Numbered from the stretch's first letter, positions 46,990 to 58,529 are shown. The stretch: DNA of 64,000 nucleotides from Isoetes taiwanensis (GCA_021234155.1 JAJEKV010000052.1:9441284-9505283), one strand, 5' to 3'. Program-made: numbers and translations. Notes: generated from the letters alone by a model not told the origin.

Positions 46990-47960
46990 TAAATCTTGCA
47001 ATGACACGTAACCGTTAGGAAAAATTTTAAGGACTACATATGGTCCCCTTTAGTTATCTCATTCTCAACTTTCCGTGTTTCTTCCAATGTTTTGAATCAT
47101 ATAACAATACCAAATCATTTTCCACAAATTCTTTATTTTTATTATGAGCATCATACCATGTTTTACGCTTGCCTTTGAGTGCTTCTCTAGCCATGTATGC
47201 ATGAAGACGTACTTCATCTAGCTTCTCTAATTCTTGCAAGCGTGCCTTAAGACTACCATCTTCATCAAGCTTTTCCCCTTACCACTTTCACTGTAATGAT
47301 GGAATTTCTATTTCAATAGGTAAGATGGCCTCTTGGCCATACACTAACATGAAGGGAGTAGATTTCGGGTAACTTTGTAAGCTATTCTATAGGCCCATAA
47401 TGCATCTAACAATCTCTTATCCCAATCAGTCCTATTAGCGCTACAAATCTTCGCCATTATATTACATAGAGTTTTATTGGTTCTTTCAACCTGGCTATTA
47501 GCTTGAGGATGATAGGGTGTACTCTTTCTATGGGCTATGGCGTGGCGTTCTCAAACTCAAGGTAGCGACCACATCATTGATAAAGTGTGAACCTCTATCA
47601 CTAACCAACTCTAAGGGACACCCAAACCTAGTAATGATGTTTTCATATAAGAAAGTTGCTACACTAGCCGCATTAGCATTTCTCAATGCTTTTGCCTCAA
47701 CCCATTTGGTAACATAATCCGTGCACACCAATATATACTCACAACGGGTTTGAGCTGAAGGAGGATTAATGGGACCTACAAAAATCTATCCCCCATTTTT
47801 CAAAAGGTAATATGGGAACTATCGGGTTCGAGGCATAGAATCTCGCCTAGTAGGCCGAATTCCAATCTTTGGCAAAGGTCACAATGTTTTACCCGGATTG
47901 TTACATCATGGTACAAACTAGGCCACCAATAACCAAAGATTTAACACTTTCTTAGCAAAG
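46990..47960 (-). pseudogene. gypsy integrase
   Basis: The zinc-binding part (about 47960-47800, HCDLCQR) and catalytic core (47731-47528, VCTDYVTKWVEAKALRNANA, then RFGCPLELVSDRGSHFINDV) are followed by YHPQAN, DWDKRLLDALWAYR and a C-terminal segment (47239-47054, WYDAHNKNKEFVENDLVLLY). First and second catalytic Asp are visible. Several stops and shifts. Confidence 0.88.
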
Positions 47961-48399
47961 ACATCCGCAAAGAAAATGACCTCCAAAGAGGGGAATCATG
48001 GCAAGCTCTAATGACCTTTTGCACTTCATGAGGGAATATGCATCTACGCTAGATATCATCTTTACCTACCCTATACAAGGTTCCGCCAAAGAAAGTGAAA
48101 GGTTTACATTTTTGAATTAATCTTTTCCTTTCTATGGCTCTCATATCATCCGGAAATTCACCAAAGGAAAGGAATTCGCCACATCAACATACCATTCGAA
48201 CTGCAAATACCATAAACAAGTTAGCATCGTGCAAGTCATCTTTTACCCCTTTGTCGTTAGAATCACTCAATAATCGCGATAAATGGTCAAAAGTGCATGA
48301 GATTTTCCCGTTTTACAATTATATTTAAATTGAAACTCTTGCAACATGAGTAACCATCTAGTTATTCTTCCCGCTCGCAAGGTTTTAAAATTAAATATC

Positions 48400-49700
48400 T
48401 CAATGCTTGGTGGTCAACAAAAAATACAAATTCTTTTCCCAATAAATAGTGGCTTAAACTTTATAATTGAATAAATCATGCCCAATCCTTCCCTTTCTGT
48501 TGTTGAATAATTCTTTTCTCGCATTAGACAATTGACGACTAGCATAATAAACCGATGATCCCACCCATCTTGTTGTGGTTGTGACAAAATACTTCCTATT
48601 GCATATCCCAAGAGTCTACATGGACATGAAATTCCCTTTCCCAATTAGGAAAACTAAGTATGGGTGCGCTTATTAGAGCTTCTTTTAAACTTGTAAATGC
48701 TTTTTGACATTCTTGTGTCCATCGATATTCCTTCCCCTTTAAGGAGTGCGCTTAATGGTAAAGCCTTATTAGCATAATATCTTATGAATCTTCGATGATA
48801 CCCTATATGCCCAAGAAATGCTTGTAATTGCTTAATGTTAGTAGGTGGCTCCAATTCAAATAACTTTAGTCTTATCGGTCAATTGCAATACCCTTGCCCG
48901 AAATGATCCTACCCAACAACGTCCCCATGGGTAACTCCAAACAAACATTTCATAGGGTTTAGAGATATACCATATTCTCGACATTTCATAAAGCATAATC
49001 TGAAGCTCCCATGTTCTTGCCCGGTACTAAAAACACGTAAATCATCAAGAAACACTTCCATAAACTCTCTTAGATAATCTTTAAATGCACCCAAAACTAC
49101 CCTTTGGAAAGTGGCAGAGCATTACACAACCCAAATGGCATAACCTTATACATGTAGCACCCCCATTCCGTGACAAATGTGGTTTTTCCCCCATCTTCCT
49201 TGGCAATACTCACCCCGTTGTACCCACTCGAACCCGGCAAAGAAAAGAATAATACTCATGGCCAAAGAACCGAATCAATAACGTTATCGCTGAAAGGAAC
49301 AGAAACCCATCCTTAATGGTGGCAAAAGATTTAATTTTCTATAGTCCACACACACCCTTAATTTTTTTAGACTTCTTTGGAACTATAACTATTGGGGACA
49401 ACCACTCACTAGTTTCCACCGGTTCAATAAACTTAGCTTTAATTAAATTATCCAGCTCTTCCCTTACCACCTTTGAGTAATGAGGGTTCATCCCAGAGGG
49501 TCGCTGCCTTATAGCTTTTGTGTTAGCTTCAAGTACAATTCTATGCACACTTAACTCGGGTGATATACCCTTCAGATCCTCATACGTCCATGCAAAGACA
49601 TCCTTAAACTCCATGAGGAGATCCTTATATTCTTTATGTTCTTCACCAAGATTAAGTTTTCCCAATCGCACCATCTTGGGTTCTCCCGGCACCTAAATTC
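48400..49700 (-). pseudogene. gypsy reverse transcriptase and RNase H
   Basis: The RT N-terminal block (49692-49339; ELSVHRIVLEANTKAIRQRP, PHYSKVVREELDNLIKAKFI) precedes a broken central part. The active site is FMEVFLDDLRVFS (49094-48909) with both Asp present, then thumb PTNIKQLQAFLGHIGYHRRF (48854-48654). RNase H (48644-48414) has REKNYSTTEREGLGMIYSII. Frameshifts lie between all blocks. Confidence 0.92.
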
Positions 49701-49844
49701 AACTCATCATAAGTGGGACGGGTTAGCATTTGTTGGACTTCCTTGGATGCACAATGGGAGGGGGTTTCTTTTAGCTTGGGTTCTCCCTCCTCAAATTTTG
49801 AGAAGTACTCGTGATATCTCTCCTCTTCTTCTTCCTTTATAGTT

Positions 49845-50530
49845 TCATTTACTTCTTCCACATTTACAAAGAAAAACATTTACACAATTCATCCATTCCT
49901 CTATAGCCACAGATGAAGTATCATCCCTCATTGTTAGTTTTTCATAACCCTCTTGCTCTACATAAACTTGGTCTACTTCTATTTCATTATTATTTTCGTT
50001 ACTATCTACATCATCATCATTATTATCAACATGCATATCTTCAATTGAGGAACTAGTATCACTATCATTGTCATCCTTATTACCGCATTGAACATGGACC
50101 CTTATCTTGATTAAATTATTCCCATCTCCAATTTGCAAATAGCCTTGTAGACCAATCATGTTTAGCTGATGCTTGCATTAACCATGGCCTTCCTAACAAT
50201 AATGGATAAGTGCATGCACTATTTGGCATCTTTAAAATGACATAATCCACAAAGAAAGTCACACCAAAGAATTAAGGTTTTAATCCCAAAACTAATCCCA
50301 AAGGTGTTACCTTTCGCTGATCAGCCATCCTCACTATAAAACTTACAGGCATAGGCTCGCAAATCTAGTTTCCTCCACATACTCTCGTGCATAATGTTCA
50401 CCGAGCCCCCATCAATAGTGCAATTTCAGATCACTTTCCACTTATTTCCACATCCGCACAAGGTGAACTCATATCCGCAATTATAGGCCATGCAGAATTG
50501 ACAACTACTTTTTATGACTTTTAATGCGCC
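49845..50530 (-). pseudogene. gypsy protease region and acidic linker
   Basis: About 50460-50160 contains a protease-like segment ending YPLLLGRPWLMQASAKHDW, the typical Tat/Athila phrase after the aspartic protease. The active-site triad region reads DGGS rather than D(T/S)G. The acidic linker follows (50159-49845, DDNDSDTSSSIEDMHVDNND). Stops interrupt it. Confidence 0.7.
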
Positions 50531-50644
50531 AAGACCACCTTTTACGACAACTAGGAGCGATTTGCAATAATTGTTTGAATGTTAAGGAAGGACTTTTATT
50601 TTCCAAATCCTTCAAAATATCATAGGGTTGTTCTTCCTTTAAAT

Positions 50645-52202
50645 TCAAAACTCTAGTGTACTTCTTACGCTTTTACCCTTATCCGTATTTTCTTTATTAG
50701 ACTCGAAATCATTTAAAATTTCTTTAACTTCCATTGGATGGGGGAGTTGGTCAATATCTTCAAACAACGCTTCGGGTTCCTCAACCTCACTAACTTCATT
50801 ATCCCCTTCATTTATCACATGTGCTTCATTTTCTTCTTCTCTGAGTCTTCTTGCCCCACGAGTCTCCACAACATAACTTGGGATACTAACTTCGGCCCAC
50901 ATACACAACTCGACTATCTACCACCACTTCCTTTCCCTTATTATTAGAAGATGGTTCCCCTCTTGCCTTTAATTTGTGAGGACAATTTTCTTGGCTATGT
51001 AGGCCTTGGGTTTGGCGATCCCCCGTGATATGGGTTGATATCCAACTTGTCTCATAGGATTAGGACAATGAGGTGCTATATGACCTATCTCTCCACATCT
51101 ATAACATTGGGGTGGAGGCCTCTTCATAACTCTAGGACGATTTTGCCTTTCCTCCACGTTGGTAGCATAAGCTGCAGGATAAAAGGGTTGTGCTTGATAA
51201 GTAGGGGTAGGGGTATTAGGGTTAGCTTCCATTCTCCAAAAATAGCATCTTTCTCAGAGGGTGATTAGTTTTACCACACTTTTGCAAGGAATTGGTATGT
51301 TTGTAGGAGTAGGACACTCGATGGTAAATGGCCATAACCCTTGCATTTCACACACCACATGTTAGTCCTCTCATTGTTTACTTGTGGCTTATTACTCACA
51401 CCTCTTACCCAATTCAATTGCATCTCGCTCATTTTATTAGTAAGAGTCTCTACCACCTTTTCTAACTTTTTATCAACCCCTTCCTCTATGGTTGGCTTTG
51501 TTATTGGGGCACCACTCCCAATGTGGCTAGCCTACTATAATCTATGGTACCCAAGTCACTAGGCGTGACACCCAACATTCCCAAGTGAGGGCTTGCTAAA
51601 GGGGGTTCTAGAGGGTTCTTGAGGGCTACCCCACCCAACACGTAAGGCATAATCAACCCGGATTATAATGGCGGGCCATAGTTAGCTTGGCTTGTTCCCA
51701 AATTAGTCGCAATCTTGATGGCACTTTCTAAATCTGGCCGGGTTTGACCCTTAGTGAAAAAGCCCAAATCCGTGGTAACCCATTTGTAAAGTATCTTACT
51801 TGATCCTCAACTGTAGGGGTGGGCTCTCTTTTTGGCTACCAACCGCCTAAACCTCAAAGACATAGCTCTGCAGACTTTCATTAGGCGTGGCGTAAATATG
51901 TTAGCTCATCATTTATTCTTTCTTGAAGGCCAATAGGCCTAAAGGCCTTTAAAAATGCTTTTCTAAGGTCATCCCAAGTCAAAAAGGGGGTAATACTCCT
52001 AGAGGTTCTATACCATTCCATTGCCCCATCCTCTAAGGTTGCTCCAAACAAACCTAAGTCTTTCAAAGATTACCATCTTCTTGATTGGCCTCACTAATAG
52101 TCGAAATGATTGAATGTGAGAATCAGCCTCCCCCCCTTTTAAAGGTGAAAAGGTTGGGTATTTCATTTTAGAAGTTTTAGTTGCCATGGGATTAAGAATC
52201 AA
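50645..52202 (-). pseudogene. gypsy gag
   Basis: The N-terminal capsid part (52202-51881) has KYPTFSPLKGGEADSHIQSF and LEDGAMEWYRTSRSITPFLT, then WDDLRKAFLKAFRP, the retrotransposon gag signature. A knuckle QCYRCGEIGHIAPHCP lies in 51232-50969 and a Pro-rich segment precedes it. A second Cys-pair remnant (WCVKCKGYGHL) lies at 51370-51330. An acidic frame follows at 50908-50645. Stops between the blocks. Confidence 0.88.
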
Positions 52203-52850
52203 GTATTAGAAGGAGTTAAATAACCGGTTTCCTCTTCACTACTTTCCCTGTGGCTAGAGGGTATGGTGCTACCGCTACTAAACCCTTGCTCTACTAATGA
52301 TTCTTTCTTCTTCCAAGACTTGCTCTTTTAATTCCCTTCTTTTTGTTCCCTAAACTCTAGTCTAGCACTACGCTCACCTCTTTGCTTCTCGATGCTCTTC
52401 TTTCTCCTTTCAGCATCCAGGCCCCAATTCATGCAAAAACTTTAATTACTGGAACAAATAACTTTTTTTTTTTTTTTAATTACGTAGAGGTGGATGCCCC
52501 CTCTTGGCTTACAAATTCTTCAAATGAAGATTGCCTAAGTCTTCTTACAAATTCTTCGGTTCCCAACCATCCAGGAATTGGTCGTGGTTCCTCCCATGGT
52601 CCACCGTCTCCCCAACCACTATTAGGTTGAATTCTCTTACGAGGATTATTTAAAATAAGTACTTTGTGCTTAGTGATGGGTAAATGTGGCCAATTTTCCA
52701 TTCCTGCAAGCCATTATACATCCAACAAAAATTTAATAAATTTTATTTTATTTTATTTATTTTTATTCTCTTTTTTTTTTTTCGAAAATATAACAAAAAA
52801 TTCAAAAGTTGTACTATTATTCGTCAACACGATTACCCTTTAGTTAAGTT

Positions 52851-52867
52851 TCTCGGAATGCCCCCCA
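52851..52867 (-). other. putative primer-binding site of the gypsy element
   Basis: On the minus strand TGGGGGGCATTCCGAGA lies five bases after the end of the 5' LTR (right copy). It has the leading TGG expected for pairing to a tRNA CCA end. I cannot name the tRNA. Confidence 0.45.
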
Positions 52868-52872
52868 CTAAA

Positions 52873-54396
52873 TGTTGGCCGGGTCAACCTACCCCAAGCC
52901 CGACAGAGTTCTTAGGCAATGGATGACAAAATAATAATACGAATGACAGCAAAAAATATAATTCCGTTAATTACTTACGCCAACACCACCACAACTAGGC
53001 TCATAGCTTCCGTTATACCCCTTAAGCCTAGCCGCACCGCTTCCTTTTACTCCTTGCATTAATTATTATGTGAGTGCAAACTTGTAATATTTATTATCCT
53101 TGATTTGTTTTAGCATCACATGGTCTTAGAGTAATGTTCTCCTTGTTATTTTAATTTTATCTTTTTCTTTTATGTATAGGGAAATCAAAAGGTTTAACTT
53201 ATTACTTATGAAATTGTTGGAACTTATAAAATTGTTAGGTTTAGTTAAACACTTAGTTAGGTTTTCACGTTGAACATTTATTTAGGGCAAAAACCTGTTC
53301 GAGAGGCAGCGGCCATGCACAAATCCAGCTTCCTCCTCTTCTATCGATTCCACTCCTCACTTTCTCTGCTATGGCCTGATCAAATCGGCCGATTTCCTCC
53401 TTCCTCAACTCGGTTCTTTCTTCTCAGGTTGAGCCTTCACCAGGTAACGGTTTCTGCAGAATTAACAGCTAATTCTTGGGCTCCAAGGTAAGCAATCAGA
53501 TCTGGCTTAGGGTATGGCAATACAGATGGAGCAGCGGCTATTGGGCTATGGCAGAAGATCTGGGTTTTTGCAGGCTATATCTTCCTAGCATGGGCAGTTG
53601 TATGGCAAAGGACCAGCAATTCCGGCTTCTCAGTTCTTCCTGATTTATAATTTATAGCAGAACTACAGAGAAGATTAGAACAGAGCAGCAGCACATTTAA
53701 CATGATTTTCTTTCTCTTTTATCTCTGAATTTTTATTCATTCCATTTAGATTCTTGTTACAGCTTAGACTCTTACAGATTCAAGACAAATACAAAAGATG
53801 CACAAGTATCACAAAGGATTTCCTTCAGGGTAAATCCTTGGGAAAACTTGCTGCCAATACAATCAGGCAGAATTTATTTAACTTAGATTTCTTCACAACA
53901 CTCACACACAAAAGGGTTATTCATTCACACAAAATAGCATCATCATAAACTAGAAAGGAAGACATCATGCACACGCAATGATGGACCAGAATCATACCAG
54001 GACGCTCAGGCAATCAGCAGAGAGCAGACTCGAATAGGCACAAAAAAGGTAGTTTTTTCATTCACGTTGAATTTCTCTTATACAATTCCAATAAAATCTG
54101 GGCCTTTAAAAAATACAATCTTTGCCCTCCATGTGGAAAACTTCCTTAAGCTCCAAGATTTTGACACCTAAGCGATCCTTGATCTTCCATCTCCTCCAAT
54201 CACATCATTTGTGCTTTCTCCTTACCATTAAAATTCGAATTTCTAATGGTCTTCAATAATATAAGCACCCAAATCTTCAAAATAACCTCGTAACTATGCA
54301 CTTTGGTCGATTTTGAGCCCATACTTCTTCATTGCAGCTTCTCTCCACACTGTTTCACTCAAAAATCAAAATTTCTACTGTGCTGACCGCTCCACA
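52873..54396 (-). repeat. 5' LTR (right copy) of the gypsy element
   Basis: 1524 bp, TG...CA, adjoining the target duplication copy 54397-54401. On the minus strand it is the 5' LTR and would drive element transcription leftward. Confidence 0.95.
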
Positions 54397-55757
54397 GCCC
54401 CTCATGACAACAAGGAAGTTGCGCCGACTGCGATTTATCCGTTCTATTGCAAGGAGTTGGACATCATGGCAAACAGTAGCGAGCTTGGATGCTATCGCGA
54501 GGTTGCCTTAGCTTTCACCCGGACCGCTTGGTCTCAGCGCACGTCCTTTGCAGATGTCCCTGGCTCGTGGATTCCAAAACCAGCTCTAGAGGAGGCGGCT
54601 TCCCATTTGCAAACAGGGAAGATGTTTTTCAAGAATGCTGCGCAACGGGCTCCTCCTGGCTGCGTCCTTGTGCTTAAGAAGGTATCTTATTTCTCTTTGC
54701 CGTTTGCATTTGCTAGTTATTGCATTCTCGCCGCCAAACCGAAGATACACCGGAAACAATGAAATCTTTAAGCCAAGGGGGGTCATTTATGTGTGATGAT
54801 GCTGACTATGACGAGAAATGGAGATACATCTACAAGAAGAAGAGCAAGAATGTAGGAGTTTTAGCTTCACGACGACCGGCCTTGGGTGAACCAGAGGAGG
54901 GAGATGATTCTCAAGGTGATGAGGATGAGGATGAGGATGAAAAGAAGTTGTCTGACATAATGCCAATTTTAGTGGAAGGCAAAGAATACCTATTGCTAAG
55001 TGATATACTGAGGAACCCGTCTTTGTTACGAATGTGTGCTAGGGAAGACGAGCTTATCAGTACCTTGGCCGAATGGGTAAACTTAGGCCTAGATTTTGAA
55101 GAGGATTTGGACAAAGAGATGTTTGAAGTGTCTAATTATACCGCAAATGCTATAAAGCTTAAAGAAGCCTATGAGAGGCTGGAGTCTCGATTTGCTCAAG
55201 ATGAGGCGAATCTACCAACGGAAGAAGAATTCCAAATGCCTCCGCAAAAGTCGCCAACAGATCTGCTGTGTTTGGCAGGCCCGTCACCAATCAATGCAAA
55301 GATAAGCCTCGTAGATGAGGATAAATGTGAAGAAGATAAGCTTGAGGGTTCTTATTTGTGGGTATTAGATGATTTTTCTTGCCGACATGCACGCGGGGGA
55401 CAGGAAAGATTGAAGGACTCTACATTGTTACGATATATCTCAAGATTCGTTAATGGGGAGATAATCGCTTCAGCCAGAACTTTCAGTCCAAAAGGTGCGA
55501 GTTTGTCTATTACATCCGTGCATTATGCATGTTCGGGAACCATTCCCAATTGGCATCAAACACCGAAAGGGTGATAGCAATTCGGGGATGTTGTGCTACA
55601 ATATTTTGACGACCAAAAAGGGTCTCATGGGAGAGCAATATGTTAAATTTTTAGTCTGCTGGCTTGACTCACCCAAGGTTGGAAGCTGGGGTCGATAACA
55701 TGGAAGTCATTGCTGCGGGGGGATTGAAAGAGCATGAAATTGACGACGAAGCTTGAA
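54397..55757 (+). pseudogene. orphan cluster protein, main part of the split gene
   Basis: Continues the frame begun at 43139. The first block runs to LKK at 54679 (MANSSELGCYREVALAFTRT; IPKPALEEAASHLQ). A 35-base GT...AG stretch (54680-54714) then separates it from the next open frame, 54715-55574, which includes an acidic run, PILVEGKEYLLLSDILRNPS, PTEEEFQMPPQKSP and RYISRFVNGEIIASARTFSP. Further coding-like sequence in other frames reaches about 55757 (NSGMLCYNILTTKKGLMGEQ; EVIAAGGLKEHEIDDEA). It is homologous to the minus gene at 39201-40123. No known domain is recognised. The 35-base gap is either a tiny intron or a frameshifting indel. Confidence 0.65.
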
Positions 55758-55857
55758 AAATTGGAAGTTACATATTTTCCAACTTGTATCGGGTAAAAAT
55801 TATTTATGTACGATTGTCCTTCCAAATTCCTAATAAAAATTATTTTATTTGTATTTA

Positions 55858-56001
55858 TTCACATCACGCCAAAATACATCACCATTTTCACATCATATCT
55901 AGGTTTTCGTCGTGTGATATTTATCTCAAGAAATGAAATATTATTGGAAAAAACAATTAATTAATTTATTCCTCACACGACGCGAGAAGCAACTCGTGTG
56001 A
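55858..56001. terminator. cluster hairpins 3 and 4, back to back
   Basis: Hairpin 3: an imperfect left arm TCACATCACGCC...(from 55858) and GTTTTCGTCGTGTGAT (55903-55918). Hairpin 4: TCACACGA (55973-55980) and TCGTGTGA (55994-56001) with CGCGAGAAGCAAC between. They follow the split gene's end and precede the first tandem unit's TATA box. Confidence 0.6.
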
Positions 56002-56008
56002 CTCATGT

Positions 56009-56016
56009 TATAAATA
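56009..56016 (+). promoter_or_regulatory. TATA box of tandem unit 1
   Basis: TATAAATAGAAGACC, with the same wording at 56921 before unit 2. It lies 104 bases before the ATG. Confidence 0.75.
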
Positions 56017-56112
56017 GAAGACCGATGTCCACTCGACCTCCTCGACGCCTTCCGCCTTCTCAAGCCATCTTCTACTTCCGCTTCCGGCTTCCGCCTTCCA
56101 CCTTCTCGCTCG

Positions 56113-56506
56113 ATGGCATCATCATCTTCCTCTAGCAAGCGACCACGCCAAGATAGCACTCCCCAGCCAGAGCCGCCAGTGGACATCACCCCTTGCAAAG
56201 TGGTGATGAAGAGATTCAAGGAGATCCATGATGAAAACAACCGTCTCGTCGCCGAGAATATGGAGGTGGTCGACAGATTAGCCTTCACGAGGGAGCTGCT
56301 GCACGAGTGAGACATTGAGCTCGCGGAAACATTCGCCATGTACCAAGAGGCGACGAGCCGCAGGGCCGGCGGTTAAGAAACCGCCACAAGATTTCGCAGC
56401 CTTAGAAGATATGGAGAAGAAGCTCCGAAAGTCATGGAGGATGAGAACGCTGACTTACGGCTTTGCCGGACATGAAAATTAGCTAGAGGATCATGAAGAT
56501 CCCTAG
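56113..56506 (+). pseudogene. coiled-coil paralogue 1 of the tandem array
   Basis: MASSSSSSKRPRQ start, then MKRFKEIHDENNRLVAENME and RELLHE, with a premature TGA at 56308. Homology to unit 2 continues past it (DIELAETFAMYQEATSRR ... LEDHEDP, TAG 56504) with frame changes. The protein is a short, charged heptad-like coil with a basic KRPR patch that may be a nuclear localisation signal. Function unknown. Confidence 0.6.
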
Positions 56507-56606
56507 CCGTTGTATCTATCTATTTTTTGCTTCAAAGAAAAGTTTTCTCTATTTTTTGCTTCTATCTATCCTCTTGTTCCAATGTATGTTCTGTTTTATT
56601 AAAATA

Positions 56607-56671
56607 TCACACGACGCGAAATGCCTTGCTTGCAATTAGGTAGCAATCAATGGATTTCGCTGGCCGTGTGA
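56607..56671. terminator. cluster hairpin 5
   Basis: TCACACGACGCGAAAT (56607-56622) against ATTTCGCTGGCCGTGTGA (56654-56671), a few mismatches. It follows unit 1 and a T/A-rich stretch with TTTTATTAAAA. The loop GCCTTGCTTGCAATTAGGTA is shared with hairpin 6. Confidence 0.78.
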
Positions 56672-56784
56672 TCTCCATGCCGCTCTATTTTGCTTCAATG
56701 AGAAGTTCTATCTTTAGTTATGTATCAAGAAAATTACTTATGTATAGATTGTATCACCGAAATTATCAATAAAAATTATCACAC

Positions 56785-56880
56785 GAGCTTTCTCGAAGAA
56801 AAGACGTTAGAAGAAGTAACGGTCCTTTTTCCTCACACGACGCCGGTAAGTAAACGGTCCATTTTCCCTGACCGACGGCG
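56785..56880. repeat. decayed cluster hairpin between units 1 and 2
   Basis: TCACACGAGC and, further on, CTCACACGACGCCGG...CCGACGGCG are remnants of the same arm. Pairing is partial. Confidence 0.45.
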
Positions 56881-56920
56881 CATCCTTCGGTCGTGACTCA
56901 AGCTACTACGAAATCCCTGT

Positions 56921-56928
56921 TATAAATA
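56921..56928 (+). promoter_or_regulatory. TATA box of tandem unit 2
   Basis: TATAAATAGAAGACC, 99 bases before the ATG at 57020. The leader following it is similar to unit 1's (CTTCGACCTCC, CTTCCGCC repeats). Confidence 0.75.
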
Positions 56929-57019
56929 GAAGACCTTCTATCTTGCCTTCGACCTCCGATCCTCTTCCGCCCCGCCTTCCGCCATCTTCTCCGCCTTCCG
57001 CCTTCCGCCTTCTCCTCCG

Positions 57020-57378
57020 ATGGCGGTATCTTCATCCTCCTCAATTTAATCGCCCCAGAGCTGCCCGCGGACATCACCCTTGCTGTGATGATGAAGAGAT
57101 TCAAGGAAGTTCACGACGAAAACAGCCGTCTCGTCGCCGAGAAGATGGAGGCGGTGGACATGTTAGAATTCACGAGGGGGCTGCTGCATGAGCGAGACCT
57201 TGAGCTCGCGGCAACATTAACCAGGTACCGAGAGGCCAATAGCCGTAGGGTCAAGGCAGTTTTAACTGCACACAATATTTCGCAGGCGCTAGAAGATATG
57301 GAGAAGAAGCTTCGAGCTGCTGCGGAGGATGAGAACGCAGCTTTACGGCTTCAGCTACAGGATCATGAAGATCCCTAG
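57020..57378 (+). pseudogene. coiled-coil paralogue 2 of the tandem array
   Basis: The ATG at 57020 reads MAVSSSSSI and then stops. An ATG at 57088 in another frame opens a 96-codon frame: MMKRFKEVHDENSRLVAEKM, RDLELAATLTRYREANSRRV, ISQALEDMEKKLRAAAEDEN, ending LQDHEDP at 57378. It is the best-kept copy and predicts one long amphipathic helix. If translated from 57088 it could still give a product. Confidence 0.6.
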
Positions 57379-57462
57379 CCATTGTATATATATATTTTGT
57401 TTCAAAGAAAAATTTGCTCTATTTCTTGCTTCTATATGTTCTCTTGTTTTGTTTTATTAAAA

Positions 57463-57529
57463 GATCACACGACGCGAAATGCCATGCTTGCAATTAGGTA
57501 GCAATCAATGGATTTCGCGTCGTATGATC
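57463..57529. terminator. cluster hairpin 6
   Basis: GATCACACGACGCGAAAT (57463-57480) against ATTTCGCGTCGTATGATC (57512-57529): 18-bp arms with one mismatch. It lies 84 bases after the unit 2 stop, preceded by TTTTATTAAA. Confidence 0.85.
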
Positions 57530-57893
57530 TCCACAACGTACACCTCGTTGTATGTATAAATTCCTAATTTATTAATGGAAAAGTATATGTAACACAAATA
57601 TCTAGCTAGATTATGTGATAACTTGCAGGTAAATGCGAATTTGCATGTGGATGACAACGTCTATTCACATACGTGGCATGTGGATGACAACGTCATGCCA
57701 AGGACGTGGCATGCGCTGCCACAATAACACTGTCTTTTGTACGGCCTGCATACAGTACGGCTAGGATATGACGGATCCCATGATGCGAACATAGGCTACC
57801 GTTGCCTAATTGCATGCTATAATTTCGCCTCGTAGGATTATTACACAACTTTATACCGTAGATTCCAACGTATCTCTAGTTTCTATATAAAAC
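57530..57893. other. spacer between units 2 and 3
   Basis: A short direct repeat (GGCATGTGGATGACAACGTC at 57673 and GCATGTGGATGACAACGTCT at 57643). No gene seen. Confidence 0.45.
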
Positions 57894-57901
57894 GTCGGAG
57901 G
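57894..57901 (+). promoter_or_regulatory. TATA box of tandem unit 3
   Basis: TATATAAA, 88 bases before the ATG at 57982, matching the spacing in the other units. Confidence 0.65.
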
Positions 57902-57981
57902 CCTTTGTCTTCTCCTATCCGCCATCTCCTGTTCTACCACATCCGCCCTCAGCCATCTGTCCTGTTCTCCCATCACTTTCA

Positions 57982-58380
57982 ATGGCCTCCAGCTCCAGTT
58001 CCATCCCCCCCGGATCTTGTCTCAAGTTCTCGTCAAGGAAATTCGTAACATCTGTGGCCGAAGCGAGGAACGGATCCGCCTTCTAAAAGAAAAGAATGAT
58101 GAAGACGTCGCCAAGCTGGTTGCGGCAAGGGACAAGGCCGCCTTCTATAGGGAGGTGATTTTAGTGCGCGACAATCAGCGGGCCGCGAATTGCGCGCCAC
58201 GAGATATAACCTCCAAGAGAGGCTTAGGGCCGCAATCGGCTGAGAGGCTACCCGAGCTCAACTCGATGAGCGGGAAGATAAGGTTGCGGAATATGAGAAC
58301 GTGGTTGCAGAAGGCGTGCAATCATGTTGGAGGAGCAAAAAAATTATCACCGCCTCCGTGAAGAGCTTGCCCGGCGATCA
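57982..58380 (+). pseudogene. coiled-coil paralogue 3 of the tandem array
   Basis: The start MASSSSSIPP is followed by a frame change into VLVKEIRNICGRSEERIRLL, KEKNDEDVAKLVAARDKAAF and YREVILVRDNQRA. A last block MLEEQKNYHRLREELARRS ends at TAG 58379 in another frame. Charge pattern and position match units 1 and 2; sequence similarity is weaker. Three frames are used, so it is decayed. Confidence 0.55.
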
Positions 58381-58529
58381 TAGGCATCGGGCTCCTCCTA
58401 GAGGGGCCCGCTTTTTAATGTTTGTAATGGTTTTATTTCTCAATGGGAAAAGTTTTTGACAAATGTGCCGAATATTACGCTTCCTATTTTTAATTTTCAA
58501 TATCCGTGGTAGAGAGAATGATAAGACAT

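Larger units (their letters stand above)
43183..54396 (-). mobile_element. 11.2-kb Ty3/gypsy LTR retrotransposon, young insertion
   Basis: Near-identical LTRs at 43183-44784 and 52873-54396 start TGTTGGCC and end CCACA (plus strand). They are flanked by a 5-bp duplication GCCCC (43178-43182, 54397-54401). Coding is on the minus strand: gag, CCHC, protease, RT, RNase H, integrase, the gypsy order. Domain phrases such as PLLLGRPWL and QCYRCGEIGHIAPHC suit the Tat/Athila-like non-chromovirus side, since no chromodomain is seen. Internal frames are broken by stops although the LTRs match closely, so it was probably moved in trans. A nested structure at 44898-46060 enlarges its 3' part. Confidence 0.95.

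Noticed and set aside
53754-53948. Small frame shared with the other LTR
   Set aside because: LTR sequence, not a gene.
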